A DNA stretch of 9,312 bases, from NCBI GenBank assembly GCA_016763895.1, contig JAESSV010000147.1, forward strand, positions 1-9,312, in the 5' to 3' direction. The stretch comes from Magnetovibrio sp. (lineage in GTDB: Bacteria > Pseudomonadota > Alphaproteobacteria > Rhodospirillales > Magnetovibrionaceae). The notes under the pieces are model-generated. The model saw only the letters and a list, made by a program, of their open reading frames with translations. It was not told the origin of the DNA and did no database searches. Numbering within the stretch: the first letter of the stretch is position 1; each line of letters starts with the position of its first letter. The translations under genes were made by a program, and so were the position numbers. Positions 1 to 5,893 of this stretch are shown piece after piece.

Positions 1-360
1 GCCAAGGCGACCGAAGAAATCAGCGCCCAGATCAGCGACATCCAAGGGGCCACAAACACCGCCGTGGATGCCATTGGATCGATTGGTGGGACCATCAATC
101 AGCTCAATGAAATTTCTTCTGCTATTGCGGCGGCGGTCGAAGAACAAGGGGCTGCAACTCAGGAAATTGCCCGCAATGTTGAACAAGCGGCGAACGGCAC
201 AACAGAAGTGTCTTCGAATATCTCGGGCGTGCAACAAGCCGCCGGAGAAACCGGGGCAAGCGCGGGTGATATGTTGGGGGCCGCGACGGAACTGTCTCAG
301 CAATCTGAACTTTTGCGATCCGAAGTGGACAAGTTCCTGGCCTACATCCGCAAAGGCTAA
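1..360 (+). CDS. Methyl-accepting chemotaxis protein, C-terminal end (5' truncated by window)
   Basis: This is the last 119 codons of a chemotaxis receptor; the reading frame is open from base 1 and stops with TAA at 358-360. The peptide contains repeated Ala/Glu/Gln/Ser-rich heptads typical of the MCP cytoplasmic coiled coil, including EEISAQISDIQ near the left edge and AIAAAVEEQGAATQEIARNV in the middle, a block found in the C-terminal half of the signalling hairpin after the tip that contacts CheA and CheW. The sensor and membrane parts lie outside the window, so the ligand cannot be guessed. The GTG at 64 is inside the coiled coil and is not a start. The gene ends just before a strong terminator and is not linked in orientation to its right-hand neighbour. 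Confidence 0.93.
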   Translation, partial: AKATEEISAQISDIQGATNTAVDAIGSIGGTINQLNEISSAIAAAVEEQGAATQEIARNVEQAANGTTEVSSNISGVQQAAGETGASAGDMLGAATELSQQSELLRSEVDKFLAYIRKG

Positions 361-381
361 GCATCGCAAACGCACCAAAAT

Positions 382-424
382 AAAACCCGGCCCATCGCGC
401 ATCAAACGCGGTTGGCCGGGTTTT
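382..424. terminator. Bidirectional rho-independent terminator
   Basis: AAAACCCGGCC at 382-392 pairs with GGCCGGGTTTT at 414-424, and the plus strand continues in a run of T to 427. The loop contains a small CGCG/CGCG helix. Read on the minus strand the same stem ends in TTTTATTTT, so it can stop both the chemotaxis gene from the left and the nrdJ transcript from the right. Confidence 0.85.
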
Positions 425-447
425 TTTGTCTGGATTTGGTGCAAATG

Positions 448-471
448 TCCAAGGCTGGGATAGCCTTTGGA
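448..471. repeat. Inverted repeat / hairpin between convergent genes
   Basis: TCCAAGGCT at 448-456 and AGCCTTTGGA at 462-471 form a stem of about nine pairs with one bulged base and a 5-nt loop; a G447-C472 pair can extend it. No T run follows on either strand, so it is not a classical terminator. It lies 3' of the small zinc-ribbon gene and before the bidirectional terminator, and may be a 3'-end stabilising hairpin. The rest of 361-520 shows nothing else I can support. Confidence 0.5.
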
Positions 472-520
472 CCACGATTAAATCGCGTTTTTATAGGATC
501 AAATGGCGGAAATTCAGGTC

Positions 521-748
521 TTAAAATAACAATCCAAATGCGCCGATGAATTCGTCGATGCTGCCCGGCAATCGGCTGTTTTTAAAGTAAAAAGCCGCAT
601 CGGGCAGGATGAACAAGATGCCAACAATGGCGAAGGCGACGTAGCCTAGTTTTTCGGCACCCGGATTATGGGGGGTGCCGCAATGTGGGCATTCGGCGTG
701 ATTGTCTTCATACTTTTTTTGGCATTTTATACAGCTGCGCAAGCTCAT
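521..748 (-). CDS. Small zinc-ribbon single-span membrane protein
   Basis: A 75-residue protein of unknown function. Two CxxC knuckles (C6/C9 and C20/C23, with CPHCGTPHNP at the second) form a probable zinc ribbon at the N-terminus, followed by one hydrophobic segment at about residues 36-56 and a short tail. By the usual rule for such proteins the ribbon would be cytoplasmic. The ATG at 748 is chosen because it gives the ribbon at the very N-terminus and starts 4 nt after the nrdJ stop; an in-frame ATG at 793 would overlap the nrdJ tail, itself Cys-rich, in another frame. No strong Shine-Dalgarno is visible (only GGA about 10 nt upstream), so translation is likely coupled to nrdJ. I do not recognise a named family. 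It could be a redox or metal-related partner of the reductase, but this is only inferred from position. Confidence 0.72.
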   Translation of the reverse strand: MSLRSCIKCQKKYEDNHAECPHCGTPHNPGAEKLGYVAFAIVGILFILPDAAFYFKNSRLPGSIDEFIGAFGLLF

Positions 749-752
749 CGTT

Positions 753-3110
753 CTATCCACATTTTGAATAGCCACAGTCCAAACAGGTATCACAACCTTC
801 TTGTGTGATCAGGGCCGGTTGATTGCACTTGGGACAAAATCTCATACGAGCATCGTGTGTATGGGACTTTTCACCTTCGTTCGGCGCAATATCAAGGTTC
901 ACCACCCGAGCCTGAGGCTCAGTGTCCCTGTGTTGTACTTCACCGCCCTTTAAAAATCCAGTGGCCTTCATATGACGTTCAATGACTTCACCAAGCGCCG
1001 CCAACAAAGACGGGACATATTTTCCGCCGACCCAATGTCCGCCACGGGGATCAAAGACATTTTTCAGTTCTTCGACCACGAAAGAGACATCCCCGCCGCG
1101 CCGAAACACTGCGGAAATCATCCGGCACAACGCCACGGTCCACGCATAGTGTTCCATATTTTTCGAATTGATAAAGATCTCAAACGGACGTTCACGCCCG
1201 TTGTCGTCCAGATAATCGTTCAGCGTCACATACAACGCATGCTCGCTTTCGGGCCAGTTGAGCTTATAGGTGTGGCCTTTCAAAGATTCCGGGCGTTCCA
1301 AAGGCTGAAACATTTGATGCACGGTCGAGCCAATTTCCGCCTTGGATACGGCGGGTTGTGCGGTTGGGCTATCAAATTGAAGGGTTGTTTGTTCGGGTTG
1401 GGACGTATTATGAGCCGGCTTGACTTCCAACACAGCCCCCGTCACATCGTTGGGGCGATACGTGGTGCATCCCTTAAGGCCCAAATCATAGGCTTCCATG
1501 TAGATGTCTTTGAAGTCTTCAAAGCAAATGTCTTCGGGGCAATTGATGGTTTTTGAAATCGAACTGTCGATGTGTTTTTGCACACAAGCTTGCATCACCA
1601 AATGTTCTCTGGGCGACAGCTGTTGAGAATCCACAAAGGCATCGGTCAGCGGCACATTTTCGCCAATGATTTTACGGTATAAACGATACGCATAATCCGA
1701 CACTTCTTCTTCCTTGCGGGTGCCGTCGGGTTGCAACACATGGCGGGTGTATTTAAAGCTAAAGACCGGTTCCAAACCCGATGATACATTGCCCGCGAAC
1801 AAAGAAATTGTCCCCGTTGGGGCTATGGATGTTAGCAAAGCGTTGCGAATGCCGTGGTCGCGGATGGCGACTTGCACGTCTGCGTCCAAGCCTTGGATCA
1901 TTTCGCCTTTTAGGTATTTATCGGCCTCAAACAAAGGAAACGATCCTTTGTCTTGGGCCAATTCGACCGAGGCCATATACGCCGCCCGTTCAATGGCTTT
2001 CATCCACGTTTCGGTCAATTTTACCGCCCGCTCTGACCCATAGCGCACACCGCACATGATCAACGCATCGGCAAGCCCGGTTACACCAAGGCCGATGCGG
2101 CGTTTCGCGCGGGCTTCATTTTCTTGTTCCGCAAGCGGGAACTTAGACACATCGATGACATTGTCCATCATCCGCACGGCGGTTTTCACCAAACGCGAAA
2201 GGGCTGGAATGTCGATTTCGGCGGCTTCGGTAAACGGGTCCACGACCATCCGCGCCAAATTTACAGAGCCCAACAAGCATGCCCCGTATGGCGGCAAAGG
2301 TTGTTCGCCGCACGGATTGGTGGCCTGAATAGATTCGCAATAATTCAGGCTGTTTAAGCGATTGATGCGGTCGATAAAAATGACCCCGGGTTCGGCATAG
2401 GCAAAGGTGGCGCGCATGATATTGTCCCACAATTCCCGCGCACGAATGGTTTTATAAACCTCGCCATCAAAAACCAAATCCCAACTTTCGTCCGCTTTGA
2501 CCGCAGCCATAAACGGGTCCGTTATCAAGACCGACAAGTTAAACATGCGCAGACGACCAGCTTCTTGCTTGGCCTCGACAAAAGCCTCGACGTCGGGATG
2601 GTCACAACGCATCACCCCCATCATCGCACCGCGCCGCGATCCCGCGCTCATAATGGTGCGGCACATGGCATCCCAAACATCCATAAAGCTTAAGGGACCA
2701 GAGGCATCCGCGCCGATTTTTTCTACACGAGCCCCCTTGGGACGCAGGGTCGAAAAATCATAACCAATGCCACCGCCTTGTTGCATGGTCAGCGCGGCTT
2801 CTTTGAGCTGATCAAAAATCCCCCCCATGGAATCGGGCACTTCGCCCATCACAAAGCAATTAAATAAAGTCACCCGACGATCCGCACCCGCCCCGGCAAT
2901 AATGCGTCCGGCCGGCAGAAATTGAAAATTCGCCATGATTTCAAAGAAGCGTTCTTCCCAAAGGGCAGGGGTGTCTTCTTGTTCTGCCAATGTTCTTGCC
3001 ACACGCCGCCAAGTGTCTTCGATGGTTTTGTCCACAGGACGACCATCCGTACCTTTTAAGCGGTATTTCATGTCCCAAATTTGTTGGGAAATGGGGGCAA
3101 TTGGTATCAT
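753..3110 (-). CDS. nrdJ: Adenosylcobalamin-dependent (class II) ribonucleotide reductase
   Basis: This enzyme reduces ribonucleotides to deoxyribonucleotides with a thiyl radical made from coenzyme B12, independent of oxygen. The 785-residue protein shows the class II fingerprint: NCFVMGE with the first redox Cys at C85, the loop QGGGIGYDFSTLRP (111-124), the radical site NPCGEQ with N265, thiyl C267 and E269, the second redox Cys C278 eleven residues later, and APTGTIS (430-436). A linker of about 40 residues leads to a TSCPD-like domain (about 600-712), then a tail with CPKC (759-762) and C773, C776, C779 and C784, which fits the zinc-binding and re-reducing tail of NrdJ. It is the short form of about 750-800 residues. 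The ATG at 3110 has AGGAG 11 nt upstream (3122-3126); the frame stays open to 3230, but the extra 40 residues are AT-rich leader. No small subunit gene is present, as expected for class II. Confidence 0.96.
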   Translation of the reverse strand: MIPIAPISQQIWDMKYRLKGTDGRPVDKTIEDTWRRVARTLAEQEDTPALWEERFFEIMANFQFLPAGRIIAGAGADRRVTLFNCFVMGEVPDSMGGIFDQLKEAALTMQQGGGIGYDFSTLRPKGARVEKIGADASGPLSFMDVWDAMCRTIMSAGSRRGAMMGVMRCDHPDVEAFVEAKQEAGRLRMFNLSVLITDPFMAAVKADESWDLVFDGEVYKTIRARELWDNIMRATFAYAEPGVIFIDRINRLNSLNYCESIQATNPCGEQPLPPYGACLLGSVNLARMVVDPFTEAAEIDIPALSRLVKTAVRMMDNVIDVSKFPLAEQENEARAKRRIGLGVTGLADALIMCGVRYGSERAVKLTETWMKAIERAAYMASVELAQDKGSFPLFEADKYLKGEMIQGLDADVQVAIRDHGIRNALLTSIAPTGTISLFAGNVSSGLEPVFSFKYTRHVLQPDGTRKEEEVSDYAYRLYRKIIGENVPLTDAFVDSQQLSPREHLVMQACVQKHIDSSISKTINCPEDICFEDFKDIYMEAYDLGLKGCTTYRPNDVTGAVLEVKPAHNTSQPEQTTLQFDSPTAQPAVSKAEIGSTVHQMFQPLERPESLKGHTYKLNWPESEHALYVTLNDYLDDNGRERPFEIFINSKNMEHYAWTVALCRMISAVFRRGGDVSFVVEELKNVFDPRGGHWVGGKYVPSLLAALGEVIERHMKATGFLKGGEVQHRDTEPQARVVNLDIAPNEGEKSHTHDARMRFCPKCNQPALITQEGCDTCLDCGYSKCG

Positions 3111-3121
3111 CGAGTTCAGCG

Positions 3122-3126
3122 CTCCT
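3122..3126 (-). promoter_or_regulatory. Ribosome binding site of nrdJ, beside a small hairpin
   Basis: AGGAG (plus-strand CTCCT) lies 11 nt before the ATG at 3110 and decides this start over the upstream in-frame ATG at 3230. A small stem CGCA/TGCG (3128-3138, loop CGG) lies directly upstream of it in the transcript. Confidence 0.7.
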
Positions 3127-3152
3127 GCGCACGGTGCGTAAAATAAAAAATA

Positions 3153-3185
3153 ACGTTTAAAAACCAAAACGTTGAACTTAAACGT
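3153..3185. repeat. Inverted repeat in the nrdJ leader
   Basis: ACGTTTAA at 3153-3160 and TTAAACGT at 3178-3185 are perfect 8-bp inverted arms around a 17-nt spacer that itself contains the palindrome AACGTT. It lies about 45-75 nt before the nrdJ start, so it would be inside the leader RNA if the promoter is where proposed. It could be an RNA hairpin or a protein site; no cobalamin riboswitch signature is seen around it. Confidence 0.4.
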
Positions 3186-3274
3186 ATAACGGAAAACAGT
3201 CCGTAAGTGAAGTGCCCTAAAAAATATCATAAACCATTGAATAATAATGATTTATTTTATTAAAAGCACGTAAT

Positions 3275-3280
3275 AGTATA
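3275..3280 (-). promoter_or_regulatory. Candidate -10 element of the nrdJ promoter
   Basis: On the minus strand TATACT occurs in a TTTTATATACTATTA context, close to the TATAAT consensus. The -35 region 17-18 nt upstream (GTTATC/TGTTAT) is poor, as often seen for regulated alphaproteobacterial promoters. A start point near 3268 would give a leader of about 160 nt and would place the LexA-like element at roughly -40 to -54. Confidence 0.35.
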
Positions 3281-3307
3281 TAAAACAACGCCTAGACGAT
3301 AACACAT

Positions 3308-3322
3308 GTTCCGTTTATGTTC
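3308..3322. promoter_or_regulatory. LexA-type SOS box, GTTC-N7-GTTC
   Basis: The sequence GTTCCGTTTATGTTC is an exact match to the direct repeat GTTC-N7-GTTC (GAAC-N7-GAAC on the other strand) bound by LexA in alphaproteobacteria such as Caulobacter and Rhodobacter, and the spacer is T-rich. It lies about 200 nt upstream of nrdJ and just beyond the possible -10. The only gene it can serve downstream is nrdJ with its small partner. The motif has only eight fixed bases, and another copy occurs inside nrdJ at 2981-2995, so chance cannot be excluded. Confidence 0.5.
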
Positions 3323-3374
3323 TAGTGCAAAGAGGCCGTGCTTTTTATCAATCTCGGGCATCCTACACTTCGCG

Positions 3375-3384
3375 CAAGATATAG
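3375..3384. promoter_or_regulatory. NrdR-box-like core
   Basis: CAAGATATAG agrees with the near-palindromic core CwAtATaTwG of NrdR boxes at nine of ten positions; NrdR is the ATP/dATP-sensing repressor of ribonucleotide reductase genes. The outer bases do not follow the consensus, and no second box is found at the usual spacing of about three helical turns, so the site is weak. Its position upstream of nrdJ is the main support. Confidence 0.3.
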
Positions 3385-3394
3385 CAGCAGTTTG

Positions 3395-3473
3395 TTATTC
3401 ACAAAATTTAGGAAGTATCCACAGAGGGTGTGGGTAACCCGGTATCTCAAAAAAGCCCCCAATTTTATCCACA
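3395..3473. promoter_or_regulatory. Cluster of DnaA boxes upstream of nrdJ
   Basis: Two exact matches to TTATNCACA occur on the plus strand: TTATTCACA at 3395-3403 and TTATCCACA at 3465-3473. Between them are GTATCCACA at 3415-3423 (one mismatch) and, on the minus strand, TTACCCACA at 3429-3437 (one mismatch). Four such sites in 79 bp, in a gene-free region next to an AT-rich stretch at about 3140-3300, is unlikely to be chance. DnaA is known to control nrd transcription in E. coli through upstream boxes, so regulation of nrdJ is the first reading; an origin-like function is the second. Confidence 0.6.
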
Positions 3474-3508
3474 AGCTATCGGAGATCCGATTTGCATAGA
3501 ATGGGGCT
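3449..3508 (-). terminator. Probable terminator of the ftsE-ftsX-DUF218-plsC operon
   Basis: On the minus strand AGCCCC (3508-3503) pairs with GGGGCT (3459-3454), followed directly by a run of six T (3454-3449). The long loop holds its own perfect hairpin ATCGG/CCGAT (3478-3491), giving a two-part structure. It begins about 28 nt after the plsC stop. The long loop makes it weaker than a textbook terminator. The DnaA box at 3465-3473 lies inside it. Confidence 0.45.
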
Positions 3509-3536
3509 CATTGAGAAATAAGAAAGGCTTTAGGAT

Positions 3537-4319
3537 TCAAGAAGAAGCGTCCGTTTGTGAATGTTCTTCTTGTGCAGGCGGTGGAGGGAGCGCAGCGGGA
3601 TACGTGGCCCGTGCCTCGACAATGAGTTGATTGGTGGCGGTCTCTACACGCGTTTGCAATTCGGTCATAAAGGATTTGCGGTCGAGGCCGTGTTCCATGG
3701 GCGGCAAAAACTCAATGGTGATGCGACCGGGTCGTTTCAAAAAGCTGCGCCGGGGCCAAAACAGGCCTGAATTTAAGGCCACAGGAACAACGGTTGCCTC
3801 GGCCCCCTTGTACAAAGCCGCAACACCCGAATGATAGGTCCCGGGCTGTCCTGGAAAAGACCGTGTTCCTTCGGGAAAGATCACGACATTTTGCCCCAAA
3901 TCTAGGCGTTGTTTTGTGCCGGAGATCATTTTTTTCAAAGCCGAGACTCCGCCTTTGCGATCAATGGCAATGGCGCCCGCGCGGCGGATGTACCAGCCAT
4001 ACAACGGGATCGACAACAGTTCTTGTTTCAAAATATAAGATGGATCGTTCAAGATAAGATAAAACACCCCGGTTTCCCACGCACTTTGGTGCTTACAAGC
4101 AAAAAGGCAGGGCTTGTCTGGTATATTTTCCAAGCCTTTGATTTCCCAAGACAACCCGATCAACGGTTTTAACCCGTTCAGCATCACCCAAGCCCAAGCC
4201 TTTAGCCCGTGTTGCATGACGCTGCGGGGAAAGACCAGCAACGGCAACAGCATCACCGCAAGGGTTAAGCCGCCCACAAAAAACAAAATATTGTATAAAA
4301 AAGAACGCAACGCCAACAT
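3537..4319 (-). CDS. plsC: 1-acyl-sn-glycerol-3-phosphate acyltransferase (PlsC family)
   Basis: A 260-residue membrane-bound acyltransferase that would acylate lysophosphatidic acid to phosphatidic acid on the cytoplasmic face of the inner membrane. It has an N-terminal hydrophobic segment (about 8-30), the catalytic block KHQSAWETG with H77 and E82 (HX4E in place of the common HX4D), GAIAIDRKGG (115-124), FPEGTR (149-154 region) for glycerophosphate binding, and VVPVALNSG (178-185). The C-terminal tail is Pro-rich and polar. The ATG at 4319 has AAGGA 7 nt upstream and follows the DUF218 gene stop by 3 nt, so the two are co-translated. The family assignment is firm; the exact acceptor is inferred, since related acyltransferases use other lysolipids. 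Confidence 0.9.
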   Translation of the reverse strand: MLALRSFLYNILFFVGGLTLAVMLLPLLVFPRSVMQHGLKAWAWVMLNGLKPLIGLSWEIKGLENIPDKPCLFACKHQSAWETGVFYLILNDPSYILKQELLSIPLYGWYIRRAGAIAIDRKGGVSALKKMISGTKQRLDLGQNVVIFPEGTRSFPGQPGTYHSGVAALYKGAEATVVPVALNSGLFWPRRSFLKRPGRITIEFLPPMEHGLDRKSFMTELQTRVETATNQLIVEARATYPAALPPPPAQEEHSQTDASS

Positions 4320-4322
4320 GGC

Positions 4323-5009
4323 TTATTCCTTGGAAGCTTGGCCTTGGGGTGTTTGGCCTTGGGGTGCTTGGCCGTGGGGTGCTGGGCCTTGGGAAAAAAC
4401 AGAAATGAAGCGATGGCGCACCCACGCCATGAGAAACTTGTTATATTCGCCCACGATCAACCCCGTTGTTCCGGGCCAAGCCCACCACCGTTTGCGTTTG
4501 ACATGTGCTGGGAACACGGGGTTTTGAATGAATTTGATGCCCGGCAAAGTGTTTTCGAATTCCAAAATAGACCGTGGCATGTGGTAAGCACTGGTCACCA
4601 AACGCAAGCTGGAATAACCGTGTTGTGTAATCCAGTCTCTGGTTTCGACGGCATTGCCAATCGTATCTTCGGCATCATGGCCAATATCAACGCAACACAG
4701 ATCGCCTTTGGGGCTGGGGCGTGTTGCATCGCGCAAAATTTGTACGTCCACGCCTTTGTATACGCCGGAAATAAACAAACGCTTGCCAAGACCCCGCGCC
4801 AAAAGGCTGAAGCCTTCGTCCAAACGTCCGCTGCCGCCCGTCAACACAACAATGGCATCGGTTTTTTCTTTCGATAAATTATGGTGGCTGGGAATGGCGT
4901 CCGCATACCGAAACAAGCCGCCCCCCCAAACTCCGGCCAAAAGAACCAAAAAAATACCAATACGACTGATGGTCGGGCCAGAATTGCGGCGATGTGGGGG
5001 TCGAGCCAT
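4323..5009 (-). CDS. DUF218 (YdcF/ElyC/SanA-like) membrane-anchored protein
   Basis: A 228-residue protein with an N-terminal signal anchor (about 16-33) preceded by basic residues, and a periplasmic DUF218 domain: DAIVVLTGGSGRLDEG (51-66), EDTIGNAVETRDW (114-126) and SAYHMPRS (140-147), the conserved blocks of the YdcF/SanA/ElyC family. E. coli relatives are linked to envelope integrity and to the undecaprenyl-phosphate lipid carrier, but the reaction is unsettled. The ATG at 5009 shares one base with the ftsX stop (TGATG) and has AAGGAG 9 nt upstream, preferred to the in-frame start at 5105 lying inside ftsX. The last 20 residues are a Gln/Pro/Gly-rich tail made by a 15-bp tandem repeat. 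Confidence 0.85.
   Translation of the reverse strand: MARPPHRRNSGPTISRIGIFLVLLAGVWGGGLFRYADAIPSHHNLSKEKTDAIVVLTGGSGRLDEGFSLLARGLGKRLFISGVYKGVDVQILRDATRPSPKGDLCCVDIGHDAEDTIGNAVETRDWITQHGYSSLRLVTSAYHMPRSILEFENTLPGIKFIQNPVFPAHVKRKRWWAWPGTTGLIVGEYNKFLMAWVRHRFISVFSQGPAPHGQAPQGQTPQGQASKE
4336..4395. repeat. 15-bp tandem repeat, four imperfect units
   Basis: Units of the form GCTTGGCCTTGGGGT start at 4336, 4351, 4366 and 4381, the last one diverged. On the minus strand they encode a pentapeptide close to GQAPQ at the C-terminus of the DUF218 protein. Because units are a multiple of three, copy number changes would keep the frame. The array ends just before that gene's last three codons and the plsC ribosome binding site. 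Confidence 0.85.
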
Positions 5010-5893
5010 CAGAGCATTCTCCTTAAATTGCGCATCACCGTACGGCGCGCGGTCACACCGGAAACAAAGGCCGATAAAAGGGGAAGGCACAACAACGAGG
5101 CCCACCCCAACACGGGCATTTCGATATCGGGAAGCAAGCCGGCTTCCATGCGTCCGGCCATATGCCCCAACACCAACAAGGTGGGAATCGCCAAGGCAAT
5201 TCCATAGAGTCCGCCTTTAAGCCCCATCGACATGGCTCGTCCGGCAAATTGTTTGGCTATATAGCGATCATGGGCTCCGGTGATGTGCAACACTTCAATG
5301 GCTTCGGCATGAACGGTCAATCCCGTGCGGGTGGTGAAAATTACGGTGCCTGCGGCGGACAATAAAATGAACAACAACACACCTGCGGCCAAACCTTCTA
5401 TCGTGCGCACCATTTCAATAAGCCGGGCCAACCACACACCGTGATCATCGACTTGGGTCCCGGGAATGCGCCGCGCCAGTTTTTGGCTGAGGACACGCGC
5501 ATCAAAATCCACAGACGAATCCGTTTCCACATCAATTAAAATGGGCAACGGTACATCGGCCGCTTCGACCAGGCCCAGCCAAGGGCTTAAAAGTTCTAAA
5601 ACCTTGTCTTTTGAAATGACACTGGCTTTTAGGACGCCGGGATATTCTGACACGATGTTCAGGGCGATTTGCAAACGTCGGGCGTTGGCTGCGGTGCCGG
5701 TTTCTAGGTCTGCTGGAATTTGCACGGTCAAGGGTGCCGCCATGCCGCTATCCCAACGCTGGGCCAATGAATCTAGCCCGATCACACCCGATTGGGCCAA
5801 GGCCGCCAAATACACCATAAAAGCAATCAACCACGGCAAAAAGCGGCTGAGGGGGTCTTTGTCCAAAGGTAAGTCTGTGCGCCGAGAAAACAT
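5009..5893 (-). CDS. ftsX: Cell division protein FtsX (permease-like subunit)
   Basis: A 294-residue membrane subunit of the FtsEX complex, which sits at the division site and passes ATP-driven conformational changes to peptidoglycan hydrolases or their activators. Topology fits FtsX: a cytoplasmic N-terminus, TM1 about 19-38, a periplasmic domain of about 115 residues, TM2 about 166-187, TM3 about 222-245, TM4 about 258-280 and a basic C-terminus. The block AEAIEVLHITGAHDRYIAKQ (196-215) after TM2 is the conserved cytoplasmic segment contacting FtsE. The ATG at 5893 shares one base with the ftsE stop (TAATG) and has GAGGA about 8 nt upstream. Neighbouring ftsE makes the assignment secure despite the low conservation of this family. 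Confidence 0.92.
   Translation of the reverse strand: MFSRRTDLPLDKDPLSRFLPWLIAFMVYLAALAQSGVIGLDSLAQRWDSGMAAPLTVQIPADLETGTAANARRLQIALNIVSEYPGVLKASVISKDKVLELLSPWLGLVEAADVPLPILIDVETDSSVDFDARVLSQKLARRIPGTQVDDHGVWLARLIEMVRTIEGLAAGVLLFILLSAAGTVIFTTRTGLTVHAEAIEVLHITGAHDRYIAKQFAGRAMSMGLKGGLYGIALAIPTLLVLGHMAGRMEAGLLPDIEMPVLGWASLLCLPLLSAFVSGVTARRTVMRNLRRML

Noticed and set aside
972..1556. Long plus-strand open frame opposite nrdJ
   Set aside because: It lies wholly on the antisense strand of a well-supported gene, has no family motif and has a composition expected from the complementary codons.
3028..3036. DnaA-like TTGTCCACA inside nrdJ, and CTATCCACA at 753-761
   Set aside because: Both have one mismatch, are isolated, and lie in coding sequence; they are best taken as chance and were not added to the cluster.
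3111..3230. A 40-residue N-terminal extension of nrdJ from an in-frame ATG at 3230
   Set aside because: The extension is AT-rich, hydrophobic/aromatic and unlike NrdJ termini, no ribosome site supports it, and AGGAG precedes the ATG at 3110, from which the usual NrdJ N-terminus begins.
3111..3400. Cobalamin riboswitch in front of the B12-dependent reductase
   Set aside because: No B12-box-like conserved GC-rich block or the multi-stem layout is visible in the AT-rich leader.
3430..3630. 66-residue plus-strand open frame across the plsC terminator
   Set aside because: No ribosome site or recognisable motif; half of it overlaps plsC antisense, and the rest covers the terminator and DnaA sites.
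3537..4319. PlsC active site HX4E as a damaged catalytic motif
   Set aside because: HQSAWE is, to my knowledge, a common form in alphaproteobacterial PlsC-like proteins, and the other motifs are intact, so it is not evidence of loss of function.
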